Below are positions 45,766 through 57,621 of a DNA stretch of 64,000 nucleotides, in pieces. Under the pieces are notes generated by a model that was given only the letters and a program-made list of their open reading frames with translations, was not told the origin of the DNA and made no database searches. The stretch's first letter is position 1; each line of letters opens with the position of its first letter. A program made the position numbers and the translations under genes. Source of the stretch: Trametes villosa (Eukaryota; Basidiomycota; Agaricomycetes; Polyporales; Polyporaceae); contig PUDQ02000117.1 in the NCBI GenBank assembly GCA_002964805.2, positions 35,173 through 99,172 on the forward strand, read 5' to 3'.

Positions 45766-47069
45766 ATGCGACCGCATTGTTGTCCTGTGGAGCTCTGGGA
45801 GCACGTCCTCGACCACGTTCACTGGCTTCCTGGTTTCGCTGGCTCATCCATCCAAACTCGCGACTTCCAGCTTCAGCGACGTACCCTCCACGCGTGCGCT
45901 CTGGTATGTCGCGCATGGACACCCCGCACACAGTTCCTACTCTGGCACAACGTACTCCTCGACACAAAGCTGTCCGTATCCGCCTTCCTCGCGACCGTTC
46001 GCGACGCCCCGGACCGGCGGGCGCCACTGGTATCCTCGATCTACTTGTACTCGGACGTAGGAGCCTATGCGGGAGAGCTCTTCATGCAACGGTTTCCCAA
46101 CCTACGCGTGTTCTCCGCCAAGGAGGTGGACTTAAGCATACCCCCAAGGCTCTTCCGCATGCAGCTCCCGTTCTTCACGAGCCTCGAAGAGCTACAGCTC
46201 GACCAATGCTTATTCGCGACCCTCCGAACCTTGCTGGACCTTGTGTGGTCGTCTCGAAATCTCACCCACCTGATCTTGCAAGGATGCTACGTACATAAAG
46301 AAGGCACCTACCAAGCGGACTCTGCTTCATTGGTGTCGGCATGCCAAAACCTCTACGGCTGCGGGAAGCTCACGTCGCTCTACTTATACGTGAGTCTCAT
46401 GCGGTCTTCGGGAGCTCAGAACTGAGATCTGAGCTTCAACGATAGGGCTACCCTTTCGTACTGTACAGCTCAGTACCCGGCAACGCGTTTGGCTCCGCCG
46501 TGACTTCGCTGGATATCACTTACATGGTCTTCACAGATGCGCGTACGTCGTTTCCTGCAGGCTTAACGAATCACTTTTGGAAGTGCTAACTACAGTACCT
46601 AGAATCCCTGACGACATTTCTACAAGGGTCTTTTCCCGCACTCCGAGAGCTCTACGTCGCGGTGGACGAGTTCGCTTTCGGACGTTCCTCCGCCCAACCA
46701 GCGGCTCCCTTCCTGCGCGCCATCGCCCTGTCCTTAACAACTCCCTCGGCACTTCGCTCGCTCACTCTCATGGCCTCCTACAAAGAGGCTGCTTCCCACA
46801 TCTGCTGCGTAGCCCTGGTCGGCAAACGCGAGGTAGAAAATGCAGGCGTACCGTCGCTGCGCGCGCTCCTCCCCAACCTAGCCACACTACATATCCGCGT
46901 CAGCGCGGCTAGGTCGTGTAGGGCGTACATCATCGCCGCTCTTCCCAGCATGAAGGAGGTGCTGACGATCAGCCGTGCGGATCGCGACGATGCTGAAGAT
47001 TCTGCGCCGGCTCGATTTGGACAACGCCTTGGAGCTGCCGCCGACGCCGCAGGAGAGAATCCTTTGTAG
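45766..47069 (+). CDS. F-box/LRR-like protein
   Basis: Exon 1 45766-46389 starts MRPHCCPVELWEHVLDHV, an F-box-like N-terminus, followed by LHACALVCRAWTPRTQFLLW, the usual second half of the motif. Exon 2 begins GYPFVLYSSVPGNAFGSAV after an acceptor at about 46436 and ends at a GT after TDA. Exon 3 begins after the TAG acceptor at about 46610 (SLTTFLQGSFPALRELYV) and runs to the TAG at 47069. Repeated L-x-x-L-x-L segments (FPNLRVFSA, LEELQLDQC, NLTHLILQGC, LTSLYLY, ALRSLTLM, NLATLHIRV) suggest leucine-rich repeats. F-box proteins link targets to SCF ubiquitin ligases. Relics of the same gene lie at 53.6 kb and 61.2-61.7 kb. Confidence 0.75.
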
Positions 47070-47370
47070 GTCAGCAGGTTTAAGACGTTTCTATAGAGAT
47101 TCGCAGCGAGCAAAATGTATGTGAGCATTTGTAAGTACACGAGGGTGGAAGTAGCCCTAGTACAGTGTGACAAGGACATGCCTCGTGAACGGCGCAACTT
47201 TCAGTATATATGATACATGATACAGTCAGACGTGATCGATAAACTGACAACGAACGTGGAAGGTGCCGAAACATAGTAGTGTTGGCAGGCACTGGACATA
47301 ATATGAACTCCTAGTTGCGACATGAGCATGGCCAGCCGCGAAATCTCACGCCGCCACTCACCGTGCAACC

Positions 47371-47510
47371 TCAGACCTTCACCTCGATCTCCACACCCGA
47401 TGGCTTCATGCGCACCCATTCCCACTCGTCCTCTTCCACCGGGCGGCATCGTTCGATATACAGCTTCGAGAGCAGGACGGGCCGAGGGTCGTCGAGCTTG
47501 CGTTGATGGG
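47371..47510 (-). pseudogene. Isolated C-terminal coding fragment
   Basis: On the minus strand one frame gives LDDPRPVLLSKLYIERCRP, EWEWVRMKPSGVEIEVKV and a TGA (47371-47373). The composition is strongly coding-like and unlike its surroundings. I found no upstream exon in the 600 bases before it. It may be the last exon of a lost gene. Family not recognised. Confidence 0.35.
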
Positions 47511-48179
47511 TAGTCCGCGGCGCTGCGCGGTCCGAGGACGCAAGTCCGAGGCCGCCTCGACGCGGGCTCAGTCAGTTCCCGGCTTTCTCGATCGTACCCG
47601 CTGTAGGCTGTGATGTTTGTATCTGATCGTGTCCTTTTCTTATTCAGCTCGCGCGCACGGCGCCGCAGCGCATCGCGACGCCGACGCATCCCGCGCGCGG
47701 GTAGTCTGTGTTTAGTAGCGCGACGCGGCGCGCGCCCTCCACGTGATCGCGCCGCGACCTTCATCCGCACTCATGTACTGTACATCCGCGCCCGTCTCCC
47801 GACGCCGACGCACTCCTAGACGTCGCTCGGGCTCTCTACGTACCGGTTTCCTCATGTATAAAGACTGGCAGTCCGCGCTCTCGAAATGCATCTTGATTTT
47901 GGCTCTCATTTTCCCGTGCTCGCGCTCGACCTCGACGTCTCGCCCTCGCCTTCGTCCCGCGCCCGTGTGCGCTTCCGATTCCGACTTAGTCTCCCGCGTC
48001 TTAGTTCCGCTCGCGTCTCTCGCGCCTCTTCGTGCAGCTCGTTGCTGTGCGTTGAGTGGTTATCCATTACTATCTAGACGACCTCTCGTGCTTTACATCC
48101 TCCCTTGCTTCTCTCTGTGCTACCCGACGCCCTCGCCACACACGCTCGCTCCCGACCTCCCGGGGAGTTAGCATCATCA
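47511..48179. other. Intergenic
   Basis: About 670 bases, pyrimidine-rich on the plus strand between 47900 and 48150. No supported gene. Confidence 0.5.
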
Positions 48180-49815
48180 TCAGCGTCTCGGATCCGCGTC
48201 GCCGTCTTCGTGCGAAAGATGCTCGGCCTCGTTCGCCCACTCCAATCGTGCAGATACCACACTCATGGCGAACGAGACTGAGACGTCTGCGCACCCCACG
48301 GCCGAGAAGGACCCTAGGTTTGGACAGCGCAACGCATGTACACGTGGCGCGACGTTGGGAGCTGCGTCGTCGTCTCCTTCTCGGTCCGCTTCGCAGGCGA
48401 TGCAATCTCCAGGAGTGAGCGCGCACAGGAATGTCCGTGCGTCGACGCAATCCTTGAACGCAAGGCGCTCGAGTGCGGGGGTATCCTCGAGCAGCGCCAC
48501 AACCTCCTCGAGGGTGAACGCGAATCCGGTGAGACGTAGGTCTCTGACGTTCTGCAGCTGTCCAGCCGGGAAGAGTGCCGCAGGATGGGGGAAATAGAGC
48601 TGTGGGATGCGCGCCTGGGATCCTTCGCCTTCTCCAGGTATGGTCTCGACCTGAATGCCCAGGGTCTGAAGCATGGGCAAGACCAGATGAGCGAATGGCT
48701 CTTCGTCGAGTTGCTCCATTCTGACGAATTCCAGGTATAACTCCTGAAGGGCGTCGAGAAACACGACACTGCTCGGGGGAACCACGCGCTGGGAGCCGTC
48801 CAACTCCTCGGCGAATGCGAAGAACTGGTCTTTCCCCATCTTGATGGTCGCCTGCCGAAGTTTTGGTGCGTCGATAAAGGCGAACAGATGCCAGAACTCG
48901 CGGGAGGGCGCTTGCGTCCAGCGAATTTCCGTGAGCGACTGCATTCGCAAGGGGGAGAGCGTAGAGTCGGCGCGGCCACCGCCTGCGGCGCTCCCTGTCG
49001 GATCGGAGCCTCTTGTCGGCCTTGCGTCTATGACCAGGGAGGTGTGGCCCTATGTGAGGACCTCAAGGCTTGGAGCCTGTGAGAGGAAGAGGTAGAGTTC
49101 CGTGATGTTGTGTGGAGACGAGTGATCCACCTGCAAAGATCGCAGGCGTGGCTTACGGCCCGGTGGCAGCGCGCCCAAGTGTACATTGTACACATGCAGC
49201 CAGCATAAAGCGGGGTACCGGTCGAGGTCAGACACGATGACAGGGCCAGTTTGGTGCAGCGGGTGCTTAGAAACGAGAAGAAGGAACTCCAACTTCTCAA
49301 AGACCCCAGGGAAACTCGTGATTGTCAGAGAGTTTGTTGCACTCCAGCGAGAGCTCTCTATCCACAAAACCTGTTTCCAGCGGGGGGCGCTCTTGTGAAA
49401 CGCCGCCACGAGGGGCGCAGGGATCGGCGCAGGCAGTGCTCCCTTAACGAGTATCTGCAACGGCCGCGCGCCGGAGTGGGCGAGAAAGTGAGCGGCCTGC
49501 TCCATTCCGACGAACTTCAGGGCGCTCCAGAGTGCGGGGTTTTGGAGGGCAAGCGTTCGCCAACGCCGGCAGACTTGAGACAGCCGCGTGGAGGTTCGCC
49601 AGAAGGTGTTATCGTCGAGCTTCATGAATGTCGGTATCAGTATGCTGGCCTCGAAGATGAGCAGCAAGACGTCGTTCGGTAGGCGGTGAATGGGCGCGTG
49701 CCACTGGCGTACAACCGCTTGCCCGTTGGCATATGCCGCGGGCTAGACGAATTGTAAGAGTCAGAGGTACTGAGACGCTTAAGTACAGGAGATAACTAAC
49801 GGTAAGGTGGGTCAT
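48180..49815 (-). pseudogene. F-box/LRR-like gene with an in-frame stop
   Basis: Exon 1 is only five codons (49815-49801, MTHLT); after an intron, exon 2 starts at 49742. The F-box is clear: HRLPNDVLLLIFEAS, then LSQVCRRWRTLALQNPALWS. The repeat region continues to APSLEVLT, where a TAG occurs at 49050-49052. The frame then stays open for another 290 codons (GHTSLVID, LTEIRWTQAPSREFWHL, LQNVRDLRLTGFAF, RVHALRCPNLGSF) to 48180. A Leu codon changed to TAG is the simplest reading; a short intron does not fit the frame. A sequencing error or stop readthrough remain possible. It is a different F-box family from the 45.8 kb gene. Confidence 0.7.
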
Positions 49816-51199
49816 GATTGTCGCGGCCTCCGTGGCTTTGTCGCAGGTCGGGGAGGCCACCCACACGTCGTATCGCTAGGGCCATAAGAACCCGAATCCA
49901 GCAGGCCGATGCTTGTGGGCGAGCAACGTCGGTCAACTGGGCGAGTCCTAAGCTAAGGATCCACGAACTCACCGGTAGTAAATACTAGAAATATAGCAGA
50001 CAGGTGGTAGAGTGAGAGGAGAGGGTGAGATGTAGCGGCTGTGGTTGTGGTTCAATTTCTGCTTAGCCACGGCGCAAGACAGAGATTGAGGCCACTGGCG
50101 CTTACTGTTTGCTCATTGTTCCGGGCCAACCACCGAAGCGTCCCCGCACCTGCGTGTCAATTGTTGCCCCTTCCCCAGTACCATATCTATTCCCTGATAA
50201 TATTTGAGGCCTATGCTCGTATAATCAAATCGAACACCCGGGATCAAGCACTCACGACGATGGTGTCGATCCACGCCGCGAGGCGTTCCATCGTACTGAC
50301 GGGCGGACATTATTTGAGGAGTGCATTTGGCCGGCAGGATAGCTGGGTGAGAGAACACCGGTGCATCTAAAAAATCAAGCTAAGGCGCAAAATGCTGAAT
50401 AAACAGGAACGACATATTTGGAACTGACCCGAGCGATGTGCCGTCACCCGCTGCGGCGAATGGGCGTAAATCTGCCGTAGAGTGCGCAGAGAGTCTGTCT
50501 GTCATAGTGGCACGTCAGTATGGGCTGCCTTGAGCGAGCGGGCGGGCATATACCCGTGAAGACTCTTCAATGTAACCATGGGATGGGTGCCAAGTCGAGG
50601 CGATATAGGCGTTGGTGCCCGCAAAGTACTCAACGCCCTAAGACGTTCTGAAGCACCTCATGCTCAGCTTATGAGTGGCAGTTCAAACAGCCCCACTCCT
50701 TGTTGGGCCGAAAGCTGATACTCGTCGCTTGCTGCATCGTGGCGTAGGATCCGAGACAGGCTATTGAGGCCGCTGCCCGCACGCCAGTGGCGGACATTGA
50801 AGAGCATATAGGCGGTATATCAGCAACGTTCGTCTAGGAGACTGGAGGCCTTATCGTGTGAGCTACAGTATAGGAATGAAACGGCACGGGTTTGGTACAT
50901 ACCTGACAGTGACTGAGGGGAAATCTTTCAGGCTGTTGAGAACAAAAAATCGCGCGCGCAAAAGTTCTCGGTGGTGGAATGTACACTCGGCAGGACTCCG
51001 AGCGATAGCGTGAAGCATTGCGCATACCAGAGAAGCCATGGTTCAAGGAGCGTCGTTCGCATACATGTTTCGCGATCAGGACAGTCGTACGAAGCGGTGG
51101 TCGTCCGAAGCAGAGGTTGTTACGACAAGCGCCCGTCGCCCGTGCACCACCACAACGATCGACGCGCCCGCCTCCCGACCTTGGCCAACTCAAACGAAC
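49816..51199. other. Intergenic
   Basis: About 1.4 kb without a supported gene on either strand; open frames are short and overlapping. Confidence 0.5.
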
Positions 51200-51439
51200 G
51201 ACAGGGTGACGGCGACGAGAGACAAGCGCAAAGCGCACGTTTCGCACACGGTGAATTATAGGGTCCTCAACGTCGAGACTTTACAANNNNNNNNNNNNNN
51301 NNNNNNNNNGACTGGTCTGGCGAACCACTCCGTCGAGCTCGAAACTATGCACGCCACGTCGAACCAGAAGCTGGAGACGCTAGGTATCAGGCTTCAGCAT
51401 ATCGAAAGTCTTCTAGCTGCCATTGCCTCTAAACTGTAG
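51200..51439 (+). pseudogene. C-terminal relic of the EF-hand/ZZ gene family
   Basis: The last 43 codons before the stop at 51439 read HSVELETMHATSNQKLETLG and IRLQHIESLLAAIASKL, matching the C-terminal coiled coil of the 30.9 kb gene (LDDRLQRIESLLASLASKF). Upstream sequence, interrupted by unknown bases, shows only weak coding character and no ZZ finger. It is a truncated copy or one exon of an incompletely assembled gene. Confidence 0.6.
51287..51309. other. Assembly gap of 23 N
   Basis: Unknown bases inside the relic. The frame on either side cannot be joined with confidence. Confidence 0.99.
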
Positions 51440-52557
51440 TTTGTGCGCTCATCTCTTCCGTTCTCTTTGGCTCGTTGCTCGTTTGGCTTGTTCGACCCCG
51501 CGCCTGTTGTATTCCTACGCTCAGACTTACGTGATGTTCACTGTCCTGCGTTCTGTTGCTTGCGCGCTCGGCAGCTATTCTCGGCAGCGTGTACCACTAT
51601 CCCTCGTATCATCAATGCAAGGACTCTTGGCGATATTAACCGCGTCCCTCGCCGTCTCGCAACTACTGTGGCCAACGGCCCATACTATCTGCGGTCTGAC
51701 ACGACACCTGGTCTGCGCCCCCATCTTATGGCAGTGTTGTAAAATCTTCAGCGACGTCTAGGTTGAATATCACGCGCGTTTGAAAGGTGTGGGGCCACTA
51801 TGACAGCGCCGGGTGAGTCCGACAGGGACCGGAGTGTTGACGAACACTCTGTCGCGCGATGGACAGGAGGAATGGCGCTGGCAGGGAACGCACTGGCTCC
51901 GGCGGCGGAGGAGCGGGGGATGTCGCGGCGCATCGTGCTGGACAGGAGATTTTATTAGGGTTACAGCGTGAGAAGCCCGAGGCCCCAAGGCGTCCGGACA
52001 GGAGATTGCATGGCCCCGACTCGGAGATGCAACGGATTCGCGGAGCTGCTACTGCCGTTCGCCCTCCTCCGCGGGTGAACCCTGAGGATCTGCCGCACGC
52101 ACGGATGAACAGGTTTGGTAGTCTTAATTTGAAGCAGTAGGTTGAACATACATATCTGCAGCAGCGTAGTATGCCTTCGGAAGGGGAGATCTTCTCATGT
52201 AACCCCGTCAGTGGGTACGGTACAGCAGGGTACAGCCTACCGATTCCGTTCGAGGGTCCCTTCCCCGAGATGGCCGAGTAGCGCGTTTCAACTTTGATAC
52301 ACGGCGCGAACAGCGATCCCGGAGTTCGAAAATGAGTCGGAGCTCGGATTCAGGGTGGCTGCGCGACAAACGCGAGGCTCCTGCTCACTGGAGGCGTGCT
52401 ACCGCTGATTTTGTGGCGTAGGACGGCAGTAGGGGCTCGAGGGATACATGAAGCAAAAAAAATTATGGAGGTTCGCGACGGTGTGCAAGGATGATACGCT
52501 CGGGCAGCCAGCCACCGTACGGTGGCTGCAAGTGGCATGTTCAAGGTCCGACAGGGT
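51440..52557. other. Intergenic
   Basis: About 1.1 kb after the relic; pyrimidine-rich at first. Short open frames only. I see no gene. Confidence 0.5.
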
Positions 52558-52565
52558 ACCGTTCC

Positions 52566-53060
52566 AGGACCCATGCCTATGCGCTTAGAGGTCCGATACT
52601 AAAACACCTATATTTAGGGGTTTCTATCGACATAGCTTTTGGGCACTAATGTCGACATTAGTATCGGACCTACCAAAATGGGGTATGTTTATGTCGACAT
52701 TAGGGCTCGGACCTTCGGCGGCATGAAGGTCATATAGCGGGACTCGGGTCATAGGAAACGGTGGTGTACGGGACTTGGGGGTGCCTTGGTGGACGAACAC
52801 ACATCATGTCGAGCTGACTGCCTGGCCATGTGCTGGTCTGAGCCTGCTTCACCGGGCGCCTCCGCCGGCCGAGCGCGGTTTATGTCGACATTAGGGATCG
52901 GACCTTCGCCGCCATAAGCCCTTTATATCGACATCAAGTATCGGACCTTGGGCACCATATGCCCCAAAATATCGACATTAGGGCTCGGACATTGAGGCCG
53001 TTTTGAGGCCATTTATGTCGACATTAGTATCGGACATCCAGGCGCATAGGCATGGGTCCT
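52566..53060. mobile_element. MITE-like element with 38-bp inverted repeats, hAT-type target duplication
   Basis: The 495-bp element begins AGGACCCATGCCTATGCGC and ends with the reverse complement. The inverted match continues to about 38 bp with three mismatches. It is flanked by an exact 8-bp direct repeat ACCGTTCC (52558-52565 and 53061-53068), the duplication length typical of hAT transposons. There is no coding frame. Inside are about seven copies of a unit built on the palindrome TGTCGACA followed by TTAG(G/T)...TCGGACC, near 52626, 52650, 52691, 52881, 52924, 52968 and 53013. These may be transposase-binding sites. Confidence 0.85.
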
Positions 53061-53173
53061 ACCGTTCCCGAGCCTTGCACGCTCCCAGCGTTCCCGCTCG
53101 CTGCACCGCGGAATCGGTAGCTCGAATCGGTGGCGGAATCGCCGCCGAATCGCTACTTTGAATACCCCTATTG

Positions 53174-53584
53174 TGTTGAGGGTAGCGGGGTGCGTCGGCC
53201 GGGCCGAGCACCACGCTGAGGGGAGACGTCGCGACGCGGGTCGGACGTTTGAGGACGAGGGACAAAGCGCGTGCATTGGGGGGCGCGCTGTTGGGCGTAG
53301 GGAGAGCGAGGCGCATGGAACGCGCCTGCGCGTCGTGTTGGAGAGGAGAGGTACGGACGCGCACAGCGAGCGCAGGGCGTCACTTCGCGGTGTACTCGAA
53401 AAATCCGCGGCCTGTAGGGCAGCACATGGTCATCCCCGTTGAAGCCCGTATGAGGTGAGTAGCTCATTGATAATTGCTCGGGCTACTGTTGTGTCTATTA
53501 CTTACATACATAGCCCGCAGATCTGACGCGATCGCGCTCTAGGTACTCGCCTACCGCCGCACGTCCACCCGCATAACCTTAAAA
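53174..53584 (+). mobile_element. Solo copia LTR, diverged
   Basis: It starts TGTTGAGGGTAGCGGGG and ends CATAACCTTAAAA, matching the ends of the 535-bp copia LTRs at 32 and 37 kb but only 411 bp long and much diverged inside. The flanking 5-bp duplication TATTG (53169-53173 and 53585-53589) is exact. It is a product of LTR-LTR recombination of an older insertion. Confidence 0.85.
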
Positions 53585-53595
53585 TATTGATTCAT

Positions 53596-53721
53596 TTACT
53601 TTGCAGGGAAGGACGCGCGGTCCAGTGCATCTGTGAGGGGCATGCGAGTAATGTCCAGCGAAGACACTGCGTAGCCAAAGGCGTTGCCGGGCACCGAGCG
53701 GTAGAGTAAGAAAGGGTAGCC
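53596..53721 (-). pseudogene. F-box gene relic (exon 2 fragment)
   Basis: On the minus strand GYPFLLYRSVPGNAFGYAVS and SLDITRMPLTDA correspond to exon 2 of the 45.8 kb F-box gene. The intron in front (to about 53768, with CTTCAACGATAG before the exon) and the start of the following intron are also similar. The solo LTR sits in what was intron 2. No other exon is found on the far side of the LTR. Confidence 0.75.
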
Positions 53722-54118
53722 CTATCGTTGAAGCTTAGCTCTTACACCTGAGCTCCCAAGACGGCATCAGGAACGCGTCAATCCTCCGCATGGAAAGGGC
53801 TCCAACCAGGGGTCCGGGACCAGCCGTACGGAACTCTGCTTTTCCGGAAGGTTCTCGCTGGAGCATGATGTCTCCGGGGTGATATCTCGATCTCCGTTAC
53901 CACCCACCCGGATCGCGCGTACTCCCGCCATCGCCATCGCGGTAGCGTGTCTCCACGCGGACATCGAGTCTCCATCCAGCGCAACGTGGAGACGAAGGCC
54001 TCCGGATTGCCCTGGATGATCGACCCCGGCTCCAGATACTCACCCGCCGTTCCGGGAGCTAATATGCGATATGCACATACGGCTACTACGGGTGCCCACA
54101 GACTCACTGTACTAGGAT
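53722..54118. other. Intergenic with the flank of the F-box relic
   Basis: A 114-codon minus frame (54122-53778) shows no motif. It could be the 3' flank of the Plavaka element. Nothing firm. Confidence 0.4.
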
Positions 54119-57100
54119 TCATACAAATAAGTACATATGATGATCAGAGAACGAGTTAAGATACATAGAGTCGCATTTCTCCAAGACCGTCTCCGAGTTC
54201 CATGCAACGCTCACCTCGCGCCCGATCTTTGGCATTAAGTGGCAGCTTCTGAAGATCCTGTGCACCGGGATGACGAGACTTTTGCGGGACATTCGTTCGA
54301 ATGCACGTGCAACGGCGTGCAACTTGCTGTGTGGATCCGGGGTAGCGCCAAACCGCGTGTAGAGCTCGACATACGCGAGGTGCGAATGCACATCGGTAGC
54401 GTCCGGCCGAAGTCGCTGGATACTCGATGGAAGCGCGAATAGCACGCGTACTTGTGCCGCCCGATAACCTGTGAATGGAACATGAGCATTTGCGAGCACA
54501 CTTGAACGGTCTATGCACACCAGCGACGCCAATCGTTTCGGCAATTTCCTCGTCTTCGAGGAAGAGAACACAACTGTGCCGAGACGGCTTCCCATCGGCT
54601 GCAGGGAGAGCAAAGACGGTGTCGCGGAAGACTTCGGACCGAACCCCGCGGAGAGAAGGGAGAGTGCGCGAGAACTTCTTGTACACAGGGAACGAGAGTG
54701 TGTCGAGCTTGGTGGGATCGAGATGAAGGGTCGGGACACCGTCCTCGAGCAGGAACTGTCGCAACGCGGCCGTGAAACTCGGCGCGCGGCACGTTGCGGC
54801 GATATCCGTGGCGGACATGACTCCCAGTCCTGGGTGCTTCGACATTGTATATGGCCCAAAGATCAAGCTCTGCGGCGGGTAGAGCGGCAATGAGCTGCGA
54901 TGAATGCGCCTAAATGTAGCGCAGGACATACCTGGGTACCCAGCTGCACGTCCGGCGACTCTTCTCCTTCTACCGAGAACGTGCGTGAGCCGCCGGAGGA
55001 ACCCGCCGCCTCGCCGTCTTCATGGTACAACGGTGAATGTTCTTGGAAAGCTTCCGAGTCGTCTCCTATCGCGTCGCTGCAAGGGTTGACGGACGAACTG
55101 AACTCCTCGTAACGCTGTGCGGCGAAGTCAGAGTCGGATCCGTCTCCGGCGTGGCCTTCGCAGTGTGGAGAGCGCATGTCTTCTGCATGGGGTTGTCGCG
55201 TCGAATCGTCCTGGTTGTCCGGTTGCCAGACTGGGCAGTCGTCGAGCGGGAATGTATGTGCGGGGATGTCATCAGGAAAGGAAGCTCGCGGACTCGGCGC
55301 ATTGACAGGCGGCACACTGGGGCGCGGGGTGTTGCACCACCGGAGGAAACCCTGGAACCAGCGGACCTTCTCGCGACGTGAGAACCATACGACCATTTGA
55401 CGGACGTACTCCTTGCGATTCGAAGCACGGTAGGCCATCTTCGCGAAGTCGATGTGGAGGCGCTCAGAGATCTCCGTGCTCAAGCCATCGCACGACCCGA
55501 AATCGATGATGGAGGCAACGTAGTGGTTGAGCCAGTGCACCTTCGGGATGTTGAAGTGTTGCCGGATTCCCATTTCGACGAACACGTTCTTGTTCGCGTG
55601 GAAGACCTCGAGAGCGTCCGCCATCTGTTCGAGAGTCGACGTAGTATGCGAGGGGTAGTGCGCGAGATAGATGAAGTCGAGGATTGCGCGAGACGCAGTC
55701 ATGACGCGCGCGTCCTCGTGTAGGCCGTCGATGAGCGCGATGAAGACCTTCTCCATCTGCCGGAACTCGTTCCCAGTCCACTGAGAGATGGTCGAGATGC
55801 CCTTCGTGAAGATGCGAAGGTTTGGATAGGGCGGAACCGCGCGCATGAAGCGCGCATCAAGCTCATCTTCCCGCCCGTACGAGACCCACTTGACTAGATG
55901 GTTCATGAAGACACCCTTGTGAAGCTGATGGAGTAGGTCGGGAGCGATGCAGTTGAATATGTTCGCGTACGGGAGAGAAGCCCAGAAAGGCGTGGGAATG
56001 TCGCGCAGGCCTTGCGCGCTGAAGGCTTCCGAGGAGGGGTCTTGCAGTGCAGCAAGCGTCTCCAGAGGGTCGCGCAAGTAGCAAGTATCCAGAAGCTCGC
56101 CACGACCGTTTCGATCGACGAGGCAAGTGGGACACCGGTTCTCCTTGTTGCAGCAAATCAGACATTGCTCTGGATGATCGGCGATGTACGCAGCAAGCAG
56201 AGGAAAGACAAGCCGCACGGAGCCATCGGCGCAGTTCATCTCGACTCCGGACTTCCCGGCTTCGACGAGCGGAGCCAGGATGGTCGACATCGCGAAGTGG
56301 AACAAGCGGTACCCTTCGACAGAGCGGTCGCTCTCCCGGAAACAGAGGAGCTTCGATACAGGCAAGTAGCCCAGTAGAGAGACAGCCCGACGCGAGGGCT
56401 GCCGACGGACATCCTTACTGATGTTGCCGACAGTGATATAGATTGGCCAGGCCTGCTTGTCCCCGCTGAACGTGGATAGCTGGGTCTTGTCCGTAGCTAG
56501 AATTACGGGTGCCACGGTCGCATGTGGGAATTGAACGGAGAGCGCTTCCTATTGTGCCGGCGACACGATGCGCATCATTCGGTAAGTACCTCTGGCGGCT
56601 TCTCCTTTGACGTTGACTTGTACGTACCTGCACCTTGTTCCACCATTCTGCAGAGGCCATATCCTCGAAAATCCGCTCCCTCTCATCGTCTCCCGCATTT
56701 TGCAGCATGTCTTGAAGCTCGTGGAGTTTTTGGAGGTACGGCGCGAAGGTGATGTCGTTCTCGAACTCGGGATTACCAAGAAGATCACTGACCACCTCCA
56801 CAGGGTTCCGTGCCCAGCAGTCGAGCGTCTCGGTCATGAAACTCCCGCTCGCGTCACGTAGATTCCCGGTCACCTGGATCTCAATCAACTTCCACCCTGC
56901 GCGAGGTCCCGGCAGCGAGTCCACCTTCTCGAGGAAGCTCCGGTTGTTTGTGAATGAGCCGAACTGTGCAGGTGCGGTGTTACAGCAGTGTTTATACTGC
57001 CGATCAGTGTCCTGTAAGTCAGAAACATAGTAACACCATGTATGCGCCTCATTCACTGACCATTCGCGTTTGCAGGAGACGCTCGGTGTCCCGTTGCGAT

Positions 57101-57621
57101 GTATCGCTCTCGATAACCCACTCCGCAAGCTCCCATTCCTCGGGCCCTTGGAATGGTGCGTGCGGCGGCAGGCGGAGTGCATCCCGTGCGTCCTTTTCGA
57201 CCTTGAAGACGGTTGGATGGCTTCGCAGAGGCTGACCCGCTTGTGGGTAAGGGTAGGACGTAACCACGGCGGGGGAGTCTGCCTCTATAGCCGTCTCGAG
57301 GAGGCCTGGATTTGTCTGATGCTCAGACCGGTGCGTCGCTAAAGTTGACAATATGTGCATCGTACCCTGTTGAGCCTCATTGGCTGTAGAGTCGAGGGGA
57401 CGTCTGCGCTCTGCCGAAATTCCGGCTCTCTGTCTTTGTGGTGCACGCCCGTCAGGGGAAGAGGGAGGCGAGGAGGAAGCTGAGTCTCCGCGCGACCGTT
57501 TTCTTTGGGCCATGCTGTGTCGGCACGCAGCCCCAGTTCTGCGTAAGTGCTCCTCCAAGGCAGTGGTGTCAGCACTGTTGAGTCTAGTCAAGCAGCTCGG
57601 GCAAGCGATGTAGCCAGACAT
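54119..57621 (-). mobile_element. Plavaka-type (CACTA superfamily) transposase gene
   Basis: Minus strand. The start MSGYIACPSC at 57621 begins an exon with a Cys-His zinc-finger-like sequence (CPSC...CRHS) and a basic patch. The next exon carries FLEKVDSLPGPRAGWKLIEI and DLLGNPEFENDITFAPYLQK. The main exon (56515-about 54960) holds the Plavaka core: TDKTQLSTFSGDKQAWPIYI, GNISKDVRRQPSRRA, CPTCLVDRNGRGE, PFWASLPYANIFNCIAPDLL, HQLHKGVFMNHLVKW and PKVHWLNHYVASI. The C-terminal exons, 54893-54119, end with ALPSSIQRLRPD and a TAA. Introns are short. All exons are open, so it may be intact. I could not identify CACTA termini or a target duplication. Confidence 0.85.

Noticed and set aside
47201..47770. 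189-codon minus-strand frame
   Set aside because: Arg-rich and without motif; a different frame within it (LDDPRPVLLSK) has the coding signal.
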